Origin: Pictodentalium vernedei
Taxonomy: Eukaryota; Mollusca; Scaphopoda; Dentaliida; Dentaliidae
DNA length: 64,000 nucleotides
Direction: 5' to 3'
NCBI GenBank assembly: GCA_031216915.1
Contig: CM062296.1
Span: 664,393,838-664,457,837, forward strand
Below the pieces are notes generated by a model, which saw only the letters and a list, made by a program, of their open reading frames with translations, had not been told where the DNA came from and made no database searches. Made by a program: the position numbers and the translations under genes. Below, in pieces: positions 23,138 to 34,627 of the stretch (position 1 is the stretch's first letter; every line of letters begins with the position of its first letter).

Positions 23138-24180
23138 AGACTAGACCGCTAGATGAGAACAGGCGTCTAAAAGCTTCATTTTCCTATTCTGTTGATCTTT
23201 AAAGTCAGTGGTCATCTCTGTTTACCTCATACATGGCTCACTTCTATTCGCTTGTTTGTCCTGTCTGTCCTGGCAATAGTAGTGGTGTGGACTCCGCTGG
23301 AGTCGCGGTAGTGCCGAAATGTGGCCCATAGGCTTGCTGACCCAAGCCAGCAGTGTTGTAGTGTGACATTTCATTTTTCTTCTCCCCCCCCCCCCCCCCC
23401 CCCCCCCACACACACTTCTTTGTTCTGTCTCTTGCAAAGTTGAGTACCCATCAGCTTTCTTCTCTAACTCTGTACATACACAAAATTGTTTCAATATATA
23501 CATACATTTTGTTTCGCCATTACATATAAATTCATGTAACTACTTGTAAACATGTCATAATTTGTAATTGTAAACGTATTTCAAGGAAAGGATACAATCT
23601 AAGTGCTGGGCACTTGTTATCCAATCCTTTTTGTTGATTGTAAACAAGTAAAATATGTTTAATCTAACGAGTGGTAACGAACCAGAGGCTCCACTCATCT
23701 GAATCAAGTTGTCTAGAAGGAAATCAAAGTGGGTGAGAGGTATAAAACAAGAGAGAAGTGAGGGTGTTAGTGTTGAGGGTCAGAAAGACTGAGGCAAAAA
23801 GGAAGTGTCACCCTGTACATGCATGTGCATACATTATGACTGTCAAAATGTTGCTCTGAACAAAGATGTTTCTCCACCCCCACACTTCCTGAAATGCATC
23901 TTACATCATGCTTAAAACTATGTTGAAATACGACTAAGCAACTCCTTGGTTGGTTCGAAGTTTGAGCTGAAATTGGGTAAAGTATTCAGTGCCTCTCGAA
24001 GTCATCAGTTGCGAGAAGAAATGGAAATCAGCAAGAACACGAGTGAGGCAGGTGTTTGTGGGTTTTTTTTCCACGAATTAAGGTTTTATGGTGACGTGTT
24101 CTTACACACTTGTTAACAGATGGAATCATTAATGAAAACATAACATTTGCTTTAATGATCATTTGTTTTATTACCAAATA
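23138..24180. other. LINE 3' region, then no gene
   Basis: The LINE 3' untranslated part probably runs to about 23650. A C-tract (23387-23407) followed by ACACACAC lies inside it. Beyond that I see no coding signal or repeat likeness. Confidence 0.4.
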
Positions 24181-24205
24181 TTAAAAGGATGTTGGAAATC
24201 AAATA

Positions 24206-25787
24206 TACTACTCAAAGTTTGCTAAGCACCACATATTTGACACATCATTGTGAAATTTTCTTGTGACACATTTGCGATATTTTTGGTGGATATGATTGAG
24301 GAATGTATTGAGATGGTCCCCAGTGTTTACATTGGCTCTCTTGACAGGCAGACTTTTCGTGACAGTCGTGGAAAGCATGTACCCCTTGATTTCCATGATG
24401 TTTTCGTGTACTGTCTACATGTACATGGCATGTGTAGGGAACTCAGTCTTCATTTCAACACAAACCCTTGTGATTTAATGATTGATTATGGCGAATGCAA
24501 ATGTAAGAAGACATTTGTCTGAAGAAGAAATGTGGCAGGCTGTAGGGATGGTGGAGCAAGGGGCTACCCATCGTCAGGTTGGTGAAGCCCTTGGTGTGAC
24601 CCATACGGTGATCACCAGAGCCTGGGCAAGATTTCAGCAGTATGGAACGACCAGTCAGACGACATGGCGGTGGCAGAGTCAGGACAACATCTGCAGCTGA
24701 AGACCGGTTTTTGATCATTCAGGCCCGTAGGGACCGTTTGACACAGCAACCCAGCTTCACAGTGACCTTCAGAATGCATCCGGGGTAAATGTTTCGACGC
24801 AGACTATCCGGGCAAGGTTGCACGAGGGTGGTCTCCGATCGAGAAGACCATGTATTCGCAGGCAGCGGTCCAGAACCACCGCCAGGCACGATATGAATGG
24901 GCCATGAATCACGTTGGATGGACCAGAGAAGATTGACGGCCTGTCCTTTTTACAGATGAGTCAAGGTACTGCCTAGACAACACAGATAGGTTCTAGGGTA
25001 TGGAGAAGACCAAGAGAGCGATTCCATGCAGCCAATATTGCTGAGCATGACCGCTATGATGGAGGGTCAATAATGGTCTATGGCGGCATCGATTGGGATG
25101 GACGCACAGAGCTCTGTGTCCTTGACTGTGGTACATTGACTGCACATCGGTATATTGATGAGCTCCTAGATGCCCACGTCAGATTGTATGCAGGTGCTGT
25201 GGGTGATACATTCATTCTGATGGACGATAATGCCCGTCCTCATGTTGCCCATGCTGTCCGAGAGTACCGACAGAGGGAGGGAATTGAGCGTATGGACTGG
25301 CCAGCCAGATACCCTGACCTCAATCCAATCGAACATGTCTGTAATGAGTTGCAGCTTGCAAATTCAGTCCATCCAGTCCAACCAAGAAGTGTCCAGGAGC
25401 TTGGTGCCATGCTGGTCCCCCAGAATGGAACAACATCCCACAAAGGACCATCTGGAACCTGAATGGGAGCATGAGAAGGCGTTGTCAAGCTGTAATTAAC
25501 AATAATGGGTCTCATACTCAATACTGAACCCATATCAGTTCGCTCCGTCAACTTTTTGGCAAATTTGAAAAATTTCCTCTTTTACCAATAATATCCATTT
25601 TCCATGGTTATCGGATTCAAAAGTTAAAAAATAATGTCAAACACAAACAGAATCTCAATTTCTGTGCTTAAATCATGAAAGATGTAATTAAATATAAAAT
25701 ATATACACTTTTTTCATAACAATATTTCAACTAAAACGTAAAACGGGTTGTTGGATATACTTGGTGCTTAGCAAACTTTGAGTAGTA
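24206..25787 (+). mobile_element. Tc1-like transposon (non-functional)
   Basis: 1582 bp, bounded by inverted repeats TACTACTCAAAGTTTGCTAA-GCACC and its mirror, with TA duplicated at 24204-24205 and 25788-25789. It encodes the broken transposase described next. Confidence 0.9.
24488..25462 (+). pseudogene. Tc1/mariner transposase, DD34E, decayed
   Basis: The N-terminal helix-turn-helix DNA-binding region is open from ATG 24488 (RRHLSEEEMWQAVGMVEQGA, HRQVGEALGV). The frame then shifts near 24665. Recognisable pieces follow in other frames: RARLHEGGLRSRRP, the first catalytic Asp in LFTDESRYC (about 24950), then LMDDNARPHVAHA and YPDLNPIEH in the frame opening at 25073. Exactly 34 residues separate the Asp of DNA from the Glu of PIEH, the Tc1 signature. 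The usual Trp after PIEH is a Cys here. Frameshifts and stops make it inactive. Confidence 0.85.
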
Positions 25788-26040
25788 TATAAAAACATTC
25801 TGAATGGTGGATGTGAAGAAGAATTTTTTTTTTTTAGAATATTCCTCATATTGCATTGAGTAAAATTCAGGCTCCCCAAGGGGGCACAAATATTACCACA
25901 GGAACAAGATTTGAACAAACTTGAATCTGATCAACCTAAGGATGTTTTATACCAGATAACAAAGATTCTGACTGGTGGTTCTTGAGAAGATGTTTTAATT
26001 TCTTTAAAAAAACTGACTCGGAGTTTTCCCACTACGAAGA

Positions 26041-27500
26041 GTCTCTTGTTTCGTTTTTTATACACCGCAACCTTCATTTTGTTGTTTTATTTGTTTATGC
26101 TTATTTGAATTGTATGGAATTTCAGACTTTAGATTTACATAGTAAATTAGTTTGTCATAACTTATGAAGCAAACTGAAAATGTTGTCCAAGTATTTGCAA
26201 TAATTTCCAAAGACGTTGCAACAAGTGGCAACTACAGATAGAAGTAGTAGGTATATCCCATCCATCCATCCAGAACACTCTTGTTTATCGATAACCCAAA
26301 CAATAATCGAATTCCGATAAAGGCTGTCATGCTGCTTTATTTAAACAATGTCTTGGACAATTGCGATAACCACTAACTCCTTGCATGCTGCTGTGGATAT
26401 TCCTGCCATGGACAGCATTTCTCTTGCCACTGAAATAAGTATCATTTGGCCCTATTAATCAGATTTATCCGTTGTAAACTGAATGGATTTTTTTCACCAA
26501 AAATTTCTAAAGTTAAATTTAGATAAATTTTTCATACAATCTAGTCATGGCTGCTTAACAGCAGCCATGACTAGATTTGATGAAAAATATCTAGCAAATA
26601 CTCAGTAGGTTAACAGTTAATTAATATTAAGGGAATTGTGAACTTTGTTTTCAGATTTTGTTTTTAAATTTTAATGTTTATGCAAAAATTTCTTAATCAG
26701 ATTTCAATAAATTTTGTTGTTAGTCTTCCCATTAATAAACAATGACTCTCTGGGCAGAACTTGATTTGTCGCGGTTCTCATATGAGAAGGCTTTGATCAC
26801 TCCTGTGCTTCCAAATGCCGCTCCCTTCTCCCAACACACCATCTTTGAAAAGTTCGGAAACCACGGTGATTTGTTAAACGCTGAGAAATATTGCCCTTCG
26901 TTTATACTGTTTCACTTGTAATTTCAAAGTTTATGAGATAACTCAAATAATAATTGTTGGATTTCAATTAGTTTAGTTGGTGACATGGTCAGAATGCCTT
27001 TACCAAGATATATTCAGCTGGGATTTGTTTTGTATTGCGGCACTTTTTCCTGTTTCTCCTGTGGACACAACGAGAAGTTAAATTGTGCTTATTTACTATT
27101 GTAAACAAATTGGTGGATAACGTAGAGGATGGAAGTCCTCTGGAGTGGACAGCATTGGTAAACACTATACTGGTTAAACATGACTTCTTGTGTTGTGGTC
27201 ATGATATAGTCACGGGTGCTAAAAGTGATTTCAAATAACAAAAAATAAAAGTTAATTTTGGCTATCGTAAACTGTATAATAAGAAACCTGCACCAAGAGC
27301 AACTCAAACCGCCATATGGTAATAGGTTTTTTGTTGTCTAACACGTTGAAAACAACTTGCCAACAAAAGATGAACGTGTGGTGTAATTCGGAAGGGCGAT
27401 TGTTTGCTTATTCAAGTTTCGGTAGCCTTGATTTCAACCTGCCTAGGACCTGAAAATTAATACAGAATGTAGAAATTTTTCTGCTGCCAATGATATAAAT
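26041..27500. other. No gene; one hairpin
   Basis: A hairpin at about 26530-26590 pairs CAATCTAGTCATGGCTGCT with AGCAGCCATGACTAGATT and looks like a MITE core. The rest is AT-rich sequence with short frames only. Confidence 0.45.
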
Positions 27501-27511
27501 AGAGGATATCG

Positions 27512-27653
27512 AGTGTTTTTGAGTGGATACCGAAAATTATCTCACTTGTGACTGAGATAAACGGTTATTTTTCGCTCGCGCAAGCGCCAGCGAAAAATAA
27601 ACATTTGTCTCGGTCACAAGTGAGATAATTTTCGGTATCCACTCAAAAACACT
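27512..27653. repeat. 142-bp palindrome
   Basis: Arms of about 67 bases begin AGTGTTTTTGAGTGGATACC and end GGTATCCACTCAAAAACACT, with a short GCGCAAGCGC-type centre. The outer phrase ATCCACTCAAAAACACTAGA recurs alone at 27982-28001, so the palindrome belongs to a family. Confidence 0.8.
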
Positions 27654-27825
27654 AGAATTTCTTTTTATTATACGCCTTTTATAAGAATCTGATAATTCCA
27701 CTCGTTTCAACCTTGAATTGATGTATGAAGGTAAACAGCGCATTGAATCATTAAAACGAGGAAGTGATTTGATTGATACTCGGAACAGATAGCGTCTTGC
27801 AATCCGATTTAGCTGTCCGTAACAA

Positions 27826-27900
27826 AGTCCGTAATATAAGTTTTTGGTTTGGTACGTCCTTTAAAAGGACGTACCAAACCAAAAACTTATATTACGGACT
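27826..27900. repeat. Perfect 75-bp palindrome
   Basis: Two 37-base arms, AGTCCGTAATATAAG...GTCCTTT and its exact reverse complement, around a single A at 27863. I found no mismatch. Confidence 0.9.
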
Positions 27901-27934
27901 TTCAGGCCACGTTTGGACTAGCGGGTTTTCATGC

Positions 27935-28090
27935 ATCAATTCAAGGTGAATCCGTGTTGAATTATTGCTGGAAATGATCGATATCCACTCAAAAACACTA
28001 GATTTACTTTTCATTATACGTTGTTAGAACAAATTGATCATTTCCAGCGAAAATTGACTCGTGTTCACCCTGAAGTGATGCTTTGAAAGC
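27935..28090. repeat. Imperfect inverted repeat
   Basis: GCATCAATTCAAGGTGAATC...GGAAATGATC pairs with GATCATTTCCAG...TTCACCCTGAAGTGATGC. With the two palindromes just upstream it forms a cluster of related fold-back sequences. Confidence 0.55.
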
Positions 28091-28219
28091 CGCCGTTTTG
28101 ATTAATACCATGAAAGTTAAAATTTCTATATCTTCACAGTGGAGGATACGATATCTGTCTTTCCGCAATTTCTTCGATAATCTGTCGTTTAGCGTATAAT
28201 AAAATAGTTTATCACCCAC

Positions 28220-29230
28220 TTCAATGAACCTCTTGTTCGGTTAAAATGGTGTCTCCCCCACAGGTGAAGGGTCTTCCCGGGGGGGGGGGGATTAAAGTAG
28301 CATGCCAAATGAAGCACCCTAGGTACTTTCTGAATGATTGATTGGATGAATATATTTGCAGAAAACAATATATTACAGGTACAAATTAATTAAACAGTAG
28401 TACATAAATAATTAACCAATAATACAAAATAATTCAGCAGTAATAAATTGCTTTGGAGTTTGTACCTGGTGATTATTGAGAGCAACTTTCATTTTCTGCA
28501 GGGAGGGCACACAGCCAGATGGCTGTGTTATTGACACCCACCTTGAAAAAGAGGAAAAAGGAAGAGTAAAAAGGGCAGGAAAAAAGTAGATTCAGAAAGA
28601 TAGTCGACTGGAGAAAAAGCAATGGTAGAGAAAGAAAACTGAAAAATATCAAAAGCTTCAACCCTTGACCCTCTGATTAATTATTCGATAAATACAACTA
28701 TATATACATGTACATAGCTGTAAATGACTTAACAGTGTTTCTACATCATTGTTGGCTGCATGTACAGGCAGCCAACAATGATGTAAAAAAACACGGTCAA
28801 AATAACTGCAGCCTATCAGTAAAGTTATCAAAGAAGAATACATTTGGAACAACCTTTTCAATGCAAAGGGGAAGTTTGTGGCTGTCTGGGGAGTTAAGGG
28901 GAGTTAAGTGTTAAGCAATGATTGTTTCGTGATCTATTCTGGTCGAGTGAGATAAGAATCTTGTCGTTAACATTACTCTTGGGTTTTGGGCGAAGATTAT
29001 GAATGTATGTGATGTTGCGAATGTTGCCCAGAGCAAGCCTAACTTGGAAGTAAAAGTATAGGTTTGTGGAGACCATATTCTGGATCAAACCATTTTCCCA
29101 TGTGTGTAATAAATGTAAGTACTCAGAAAGTGGAGGAATAAACATAGCAAAATGACCCAAGAACTATAGGCTGAGAGTACATGAGCCAGTTGTAGGAATT
29201 TCAAGCAATGAATGTATATATGGTTGACAT
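28220..29230. other. No gene; one hairpin
   Basis: Hairpin at 28736-28796 (TACATCATTGTTGGCTGC / GCAGCCAACAATGATGTA). A run of G bases lies near 28280-28290. Otherwise no coding or repeat signal. Confidence 0.45.
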
Positions 29231-29364
29231 TTCTCGGGAAAAGTGTGGGGACTAATCTCCTCTCCCCACCCCGTGGATACGCCGTCCGTAGAATATCAAA
29301 TTGACTGCAAAAAAAAAAAAAATACCAAAAGTCGAGTCGAACATCAGACTAACCAACTGCACGC

Positions 29365-29574
29365 GAACATCGAATGTGAAAAGAAGTTTATGCGGATGCT
29401 AAACGAATGCGGGGCGTCTAACATCCAATCTGACGAACATCGAATGTGAAAAGAAGTTTACGCGGATGCTAAACGAATGCGGAGCGTCGCCCATCAAATT
29501 TGACGAACATCGAATGTCAAAAGAAGTTTACGCGGATGCTAAACGGATGCGGAGCGTCGAACATCAAACTTGAA
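29365..29574. repeat. 70-bp tandem repeat, 3 copies
   Basis: Units start at 29365, 29435 and 29505 with GAACATCGAATGT and share AAAAGAAGTTTA, GCGGATGCTAAACG and ATGCGG. The period is not a multiple of three, so the open frames across it are not conserved. Confidence 0.85.
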
Positions 29575-29887
29575 ACACGCGAGCGTCAAACGACTGTCGA
29601 GCAAATTTTACGCGTATTTAAAACTAGAGGTGTGACTGTCCCAGATGGGCCAGTCCATACTCTCCGCCCTCATGATTATTCTAAGACAAAAAGAGGCAAA
29701 AAGTCCGATCGAAACTATAATCGCAGGTGCACAGGTTCCCTAGGTTGTAAACATCCATACCAAGTTTGAAAGGAATCGACCTATAAACATCTGAGAAAAT
29801 CTTCAGACAAAATTATAAGCCTGCTTTTTCAGGGCATAATCTGGCAAAAATAATCCGACCGAAACTCTAATCGCCGGTGCACAGGTT

Positions 29888-30269
29888 CCCATATTTATTT
29901 ATTTATCTATTTATTTATTTATTTATTTATTGGTGTTTAAGGTCATATATTTCTGCACAATGGCTAATCATGACCTCGACAGTTTTACGGGTGGAGGAAG
30001 CCGGAGTACCCGGAGAGAACCACCGAGCAACGGCGAGCAACTGTCAGCTCCCCAACATACTAACTCCACACAAGCAGGTTGAGCATTGGTTGAAGACAGT
30101 GCACCATCGACGTGCACTACGCCTTAGTGCACAACGTCACCGTGCCCCAACGTGGGCAATGGGGGTGAAGTGTCTTGCTCGTGGACACAACGCGGTTGCC
30201 GCAGGTGGGATTCGAACCGAAGACCTCTCGGCTTGCAGCCTGCACCTCTACCTACGGAGCCACCGCCCC

Positions 30270-30270
<1 letters not shown>
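29888..30270 (-). repeat. SINE, full length, tRNA-headed
   Basis: The minus-strand tRNA-like head (30205-30270) has A-box-like GTGGCTCCGTAGGTAG and B-box GGTTCGAATCC at tRNA spacing. The standard body and an (ATTT)n tail (29888-29932) follow. A C-tract and (CA)n directly adjoin the head. Confidence 0.9.
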
Positions 30271-30300
<30 letters not shown>

Positions 30301-31090
30301 ACACAAGTTCCCATGGTGGTGAACATTCATACCACGTTTCGTGCAGATTGGTCTATAAACGTTTGAGAAAAGCTCTGGACAAAACTGTGTCTCCAGACGA
30401 ATGCACGGACAAGGTGATTCCAGGTTAACCCACCCCCCCCCCCCCCCCACACACACAACTCGTTGCGAGGGGTATAATAAATGTTATCATCAAATTTTTC
30501 CTACATCGCCCACATGGTGAAACCTGACGTGCTAATAGCAAACTAGCTTCACGAGCTTGTGGTCTTTATAAATTCTTCCTGGTAACGAAAATGTGGGTTA
30601 TTCACTTGTAGTATTGAGAGCATAGCCCAAAATATTGGCAATTCCGCAGGGACAAGCATTATCCTATCCTTCCAGGTCAACGAATAAAACAACAGCATCT
30701 ATTTTGACGTAATTGACTGCCAGTGGTGTCGCTACGTTTTTGTACAAGGATGGGTGGGGGCAGGTTCTCCGCCGAGAGGTGGGTTTAAATATATAATTAA
30801 TTTGATCTCAACGCTTCACTTGATGCGAATAGAACACGACACATGCATTCTTTTCACAGAAAACCCAAAACCTAATTGTTTTCAATTTAAAAAAAGATAG
30901 CTCCAACTCCCCCACCCCCATGGAGACAAGCTCGACGAGGGTTAATAATGAGAAGATTATAATCGCGACGCCCCCCCCTCCCACCCCCCCCCCTCCCCGT
31001 TGGATCTGCCAATTGTCCGACTGAAGATCCGGATGTCCAGCTAGGGGGCCAGTTTTCCATTAAAAAGGGTATTATCGGGGGTCAGTTTCC
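30267..31090. other. C-tracts; no gene
   Basis: Long C runs lie at about 30268-30286 and 30433-30448, each followed by (CA)n, with shorter ones near 30970-31000. No coding signal. Confidence 0.5.
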
Positions 31091-31091
31091 A

Positions 31092-31332
31092 TTAACCCTT
31101 TACCCAACGTAACGGCCAAAACCGGCCAGCGTTATTCACAAAAGTGGCCAATTAATTTTCATTATTTTTTTATTTTGTGTCTCAAAAACATAGGTTTTGA
31201 CCCCTCTTTGGAACGAGCTCGTTCCAATGATGGGGTCATAACCTATGTTTTGGGAACAAAAATGAAAAAAATGGTTATTCAAGACTTTTCTTTGCAAGTG
31301 TCGTCGGTTTTTCATGTTAGGTAAATGGTTCA
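31092..31332. mobile_element. piggyBac-like MITE, family 1
   Basis: Left TTAA at 31092-31095, then CCCTTTACCCAACGTAACGG. The central palindrome uses ACATAGGTTTTGACCCCTC / GGGGTCATAACCTATGTTT around GGAACGAGCTCGTTCC. The right end is worn (GGTAAATGG, then TTCA). Confidence 0.8.
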
Positions 31333-31339
31333 AAGGGTG

Positions 31340-31842
31340 TCATCAGAGTCGAAGTTGTGAAAGGGAAGATACCAACGCCGCTCCTGACCCCGGGGAATTT
31401 AATCGTATCAGATCGCAGTAAACCCGTGTTGGCAAACTGAATTCAATAACTTGGGCGCAAGAGTTCAAAATACTGAAACCAGGTTTAAATAAATGAAACG
31501 CGACCTTGGGTGATCATAAACTAGAAAATCAAGGAAGCGTGCAAAATTGTTCGAAATGTGTTCTACATTCAGCAAATCATCAAAAAGGTCAAGGCGGAAT
31601 CGGGCTTGAATTTAAAAATGAAAAAGATAATTATCTGCCATCTTTATGTTTGTTATTCGTTCAACCATTTCAGCAAAGTGAAACGTCTGTACGCCTGTTG
31701 GCAGGTTTTCGTGTATGGTTGACTTGTTCAGCACATCGAAAAAAAGATCAATCACCTTCCAGTAATTTTTTCAGGCCAACCTGACATGGACTGGGAAGTT
31801 GTTCTGTTACTCATATTGATGCAGATATGTGAGTAATTATTG
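31340..31842. other. No recognisable gene
   Basis: One 92-codon frame (31506-31784) without any recognisable domain. Confidence 0.35.
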
Positions 31843-32079
31843 TTAACCCTTTGAACCCTAGCGGCTGTTTTAGGGCAACATGATACACATCATAACATCA
31901 TTAAAGAGGATGGCTGTTCAGTAAATGCGTGGGGTAGGCCAACCAATATTTTCAACGTGCAGCCCCGAGGCTGCATGTTGAAAATATTGGTTGGTCTACC
32001 CCAAATAATGAATATGGACTCTTCTTTACTGCTGCCACTGAACTGGCATGGAAGATACCACTAGAGTTCAAAGGGTTTT
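31843..32079. mobile_element. piggyBac-like MITE, family 2
   Basis: TTAA, then CCCTTTGAACCCTAG on the left, and AGAGTTCAAAGGG followed by TTTT on the right. The centre is AACGTGCAGCCCCGAGGCTG within ACCAATATTTTC / GAAAATATTGGT arms. Closely matches 1966-2199. Confidence 0.8.
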
Positions 32080-32164
32080 AAAAGTTTAAAAAAAAACCCG
32101 GTCGTGACTCAAACAGTTAGATCCGGTACAGACGTCGCACCACCGTCACGTCGAGTTCAATTCC

Positions 32165-32167
32165 AAT

Positions 32168-32222
<55 letters not shown>

Positions 32223-32460
32223 TTGGTGTTGAAGGTCACATACTTATGCACAATGGCTAATCATGACCGTGACAGTTTTACGGGTGGAGGAAGCCGGAGT
32301 ACCGGGAGAGAACCACCGAGCATCGACGAGCAACAGCCAGCTCCCCAAGATCGTAACTCCGCACTGCAGCACAGGTAGGGTTCGATTGGTTGATGACATG
32401 CGCGCCTTCGACGTGCCGTACGCCTCAGACACGGCGTTTGTGTGTTCAGAAGAACCTTCT
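32165..32460 (-). repeat. SINE, 5'-truncated, with long ATTT tail
   Basis: A (TTTA)n run of about 60 bases at 32166-32224 precedes GGTGTTGAAGGTCACATACT and the conserved GAGAGAACCACCGAGCATCG block. The element is lost after about 32460, before the Pol III head. Confidence 0.85.
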
Positions 32461-32469
32461 GACAAATCC

Positions 32470-32885
32470 CTCTCATGGTCGGGCAGTGCTTTTGTTCACT
32501 ATTAGACCCCCAGCACATTACAGTAATGTGCGGTATTACGATATATATGCTAAAGTCGATTCAAAACACGAGCATAGTGGCTTTGTAAATAACGCTGGAC
32601 GCGAACATGATCGTTACATCTGGTAAATGGGTAGAAATAATTTCAAAAACGAGATGTCGTTTAATGTTTTAAAAACAACCTGAAACAAAACAGACATGCA
32701 TGTGTAAATTCCGTTTAGCTGGCCACTTAAACTTACACCCTGAAAAAAGCAGGTTGGTTAAAAGCAACAGTAAAACATAAAACAAAAGTAGCCATTTATT
32801 ACATCTTTTCATTTCCCACCAAATCAGAAAGAACGTCCATGCACACGTGATGCAGTTACTCTGTTGGAAGACCATTCGTCCCATT
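32470..32885. other. No recognisable gene
   Basis: Short frames only, with no repeat likeness noted. Confidence 0.35.
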
Positions 32886-32890
32886 GCAAT

Positions 32891-33074
32891 CACGTGCAAT
32901 CTAAATGAAAATTCAAGATGGTTACCTTCCAACTGAACTTGTCAACCTGAAAACACATGTTGTGCATTCGCACTAACACAACCACGTGCAATCTAAATGA
33001 AAATCCAATATGGGAACCTTCCAACTGAACTTGTCAACCTGAAAACACATGTTGTGCATTCGCACTAACACAAA
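32891..33074. repeat. 92-bp tandem duplication
   Basis: Two units from CACGTGCAATCTAAATGAAA to the repeated GTGCATTCGCACTAACACAA differ at a few positions only. Confidence 0.85.
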
Positions 33075-33140
33075 GCATTACTACGGTAATGGCATGACTC
33101 TATTGCACGTTACTACGACAGCCAACGCCATATCCACCAC

Positions 33141-33480
33141 CAGGCCTGGAAATAACCCACGAACGAACGTTTAGGTTACCATGGAGTTACGTAAATTGTA
33201 AAATACGCGAAGGAGCTACAGGTTACGGCAAAATAATACAACATAAATTAAATTCCTAATCCGCAAGTTAGCCAATCAAACTTGACAATATTTCGGAACT
33301 ATTTCGACTCAAAGGTGGCGCGCTGCACCCACAGATGAATACAGTGCATTGTCGTCTACATCTTAACAGAATTTCCGCCAAAGAAAATACCAAAAACTAA
33401 CACGCGATATCGCTTTAGCGAGATCGCGCGTTCGTTGTTGCTATTTATTTTGGCAAAAATTCTGTTGAGACATAAATAGC
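33141..33480. repeat. hAT-like MITE fragment
   Basis: Left end CAGGCCTGGAAATAACCC as in 38205-38585. It shares AACACGCGATATCGCTTT-AGCGAGATCGCGCGTT and the TTGTTG-TATTTATTTT stretch with that copy. The right terminus is not found. Confidence 0.55.
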
Positions 33481-33779
33481 ATTACCGATAGTTAAAACAG
33501 AGAAGACCGAAAAGCACAACAATACAATGCTTTGTAACGTAACTCGGGTCCTGCGAATCACACATTTTCGATTCGAATCGAATCGGGTCTATTATGCGAA
33601 ATCGAATCGAACCTCTAATCGAATTCTGGACGTCTTGAAAATGGCCGATTGTGGTGGCGGGGGCAGTAAACCTGATTTGTTCCGACTGTGATGGCTCAAG
33701 TCCCAACTGATAAAATATTCCAACTACATTATCAAGGCATGTTTTCGACGAAGGCACTGTGCATGGCTTACCGCCAGCA

Positions 33780-34147
33780 GCGGAGCGCTGGCTCAGTGGT
33801 AGACTGTTGGACTTCTATGCTAGAGGTCACGAGTTCGATCCCCGTCCGGGACGACCCGCGTTCTGTCCTTGGGCAAGGCACTTTATCCTGGTTGCCTACA
33901 CGGGGGCACGGGGACGCCGTGTACTAAGGCGTACTGCTCGTCGATGGTGCAAATGTCTTCAACCGCTGTAACCCTGCCTGAGTGGAGCCTGAACAGAGTT
34001 GGATTGTTGAGGAGATGGCAGTTGCTCATCGATGCTCGGTGGTTCTTTCCGGGTACTCCGGCTTCCTCCACCCGTAAAACTGTCACGGTCACGATTAGCC
34101 ATTGTGCAAGTATGTGACTTTAAACACCAATAAATAAATAAATAAAT
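33780..34147 (+). repeat. SINE, full length, tRNA-headed (reference copy)
   Basis: The head has GCGCTGGCTCAGTGGTAGAC (A box) and ACGAGTTCGATCCCCG (B box) at tRNA-like spacing. The body follows with TCCTTGGGCAAGGCACTTTA, GTACTAAGGCGTACTG, CTCGGTGGTTCTTTCCGGGT and ACTCCGGCTTCCTCCACC, then the tail (TAAA)n. The central block resembles deeply conserved SINE central domains of eumetazoans (the Nin-DC type is my best guess). Confidence 0.9.
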
Positions 34148-34149
34148 AT

Positions 34150-34560
34150 CGCCAGCAGCACTTTATCATTGACATTGTTTGGGAACTATAAATTGCCTTC
34201 CACGGTGGTAGTGACAAGCAAAACAGAAATTAGCACTGGCGGTGGCACGGATACAGATGCTATTTATGTTAATATGGCGGATATTACACTCAGTCTTTTT
34301 TGCAACATTATTCATGTACAAATTCCATCTGAACTAGCTGTTTTGTGAGACGACGTCAATGACTGATACCAAGCTGTATTCCGGTGAAAAGATTCGAAAG
34401 GAAACGAATCGAATCGAATCGAATAGCAACTTGAACTTGGAAATCGAATGGAATCTTGAAGCTTCACAGGACATTAAGCGTAACCTATTATCGGGTTATG
34501 ATGTGAGCCCTTTACTTAAAGACCTGCATCATACACCGCGACTATGACACCAGATGAAAT
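34150..34560. other. No gene; GAATC-rich tract
   Basis: GAATCGAATCGAATCGAAT at 34409-34430 mirrors TTCGATTCGAATCGAATCG at 33568-33588. The two could be the worn inverted ends of a roughly 0.9-kb element around the SINE. Confidence 0.3.
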
Positions 34561-34627
34561 TCCGCTGAGAAGGAATGGAGGAAACCACATCAGAATATTA
34601 TGAAGAGACATTTTATTGTATTTTCAG

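Larger units (their letters stand above)
24183..26040. repeat. Satellite-element fragment split by Tc1
   Basis: The left piece 24183-24205 (AAAAGGATGTTGGAAATCAAATA) and the right piece 25788-26040 (ACATTCTGAATGGTGGATGT, GGCTCCCCAAGGGGGCACAA, CTTGAATCTGATC) together read as units of the copy A/B satellite element. The Tc1 transposon sits at the TA of the CAAATATCAAAA phrase. Confidence 0.7.

Noticed and set aside
29365..29574. Possible CRISPR array
   Set aside because: The three 70-bp units are tandem without spacers, in a eukaryotic context.
29877..30456. 183-codon plus-strand and 110-codon minus-strand frames
   Set aside because: Lie wholly within a SINE, its tail and C-tracts.
33785..33860. 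Functional tRNA gene
   Set aside because: A and B boxes are present but the body continues as a SINE, and no complete cloverleaf with acceptor pairing is evident.
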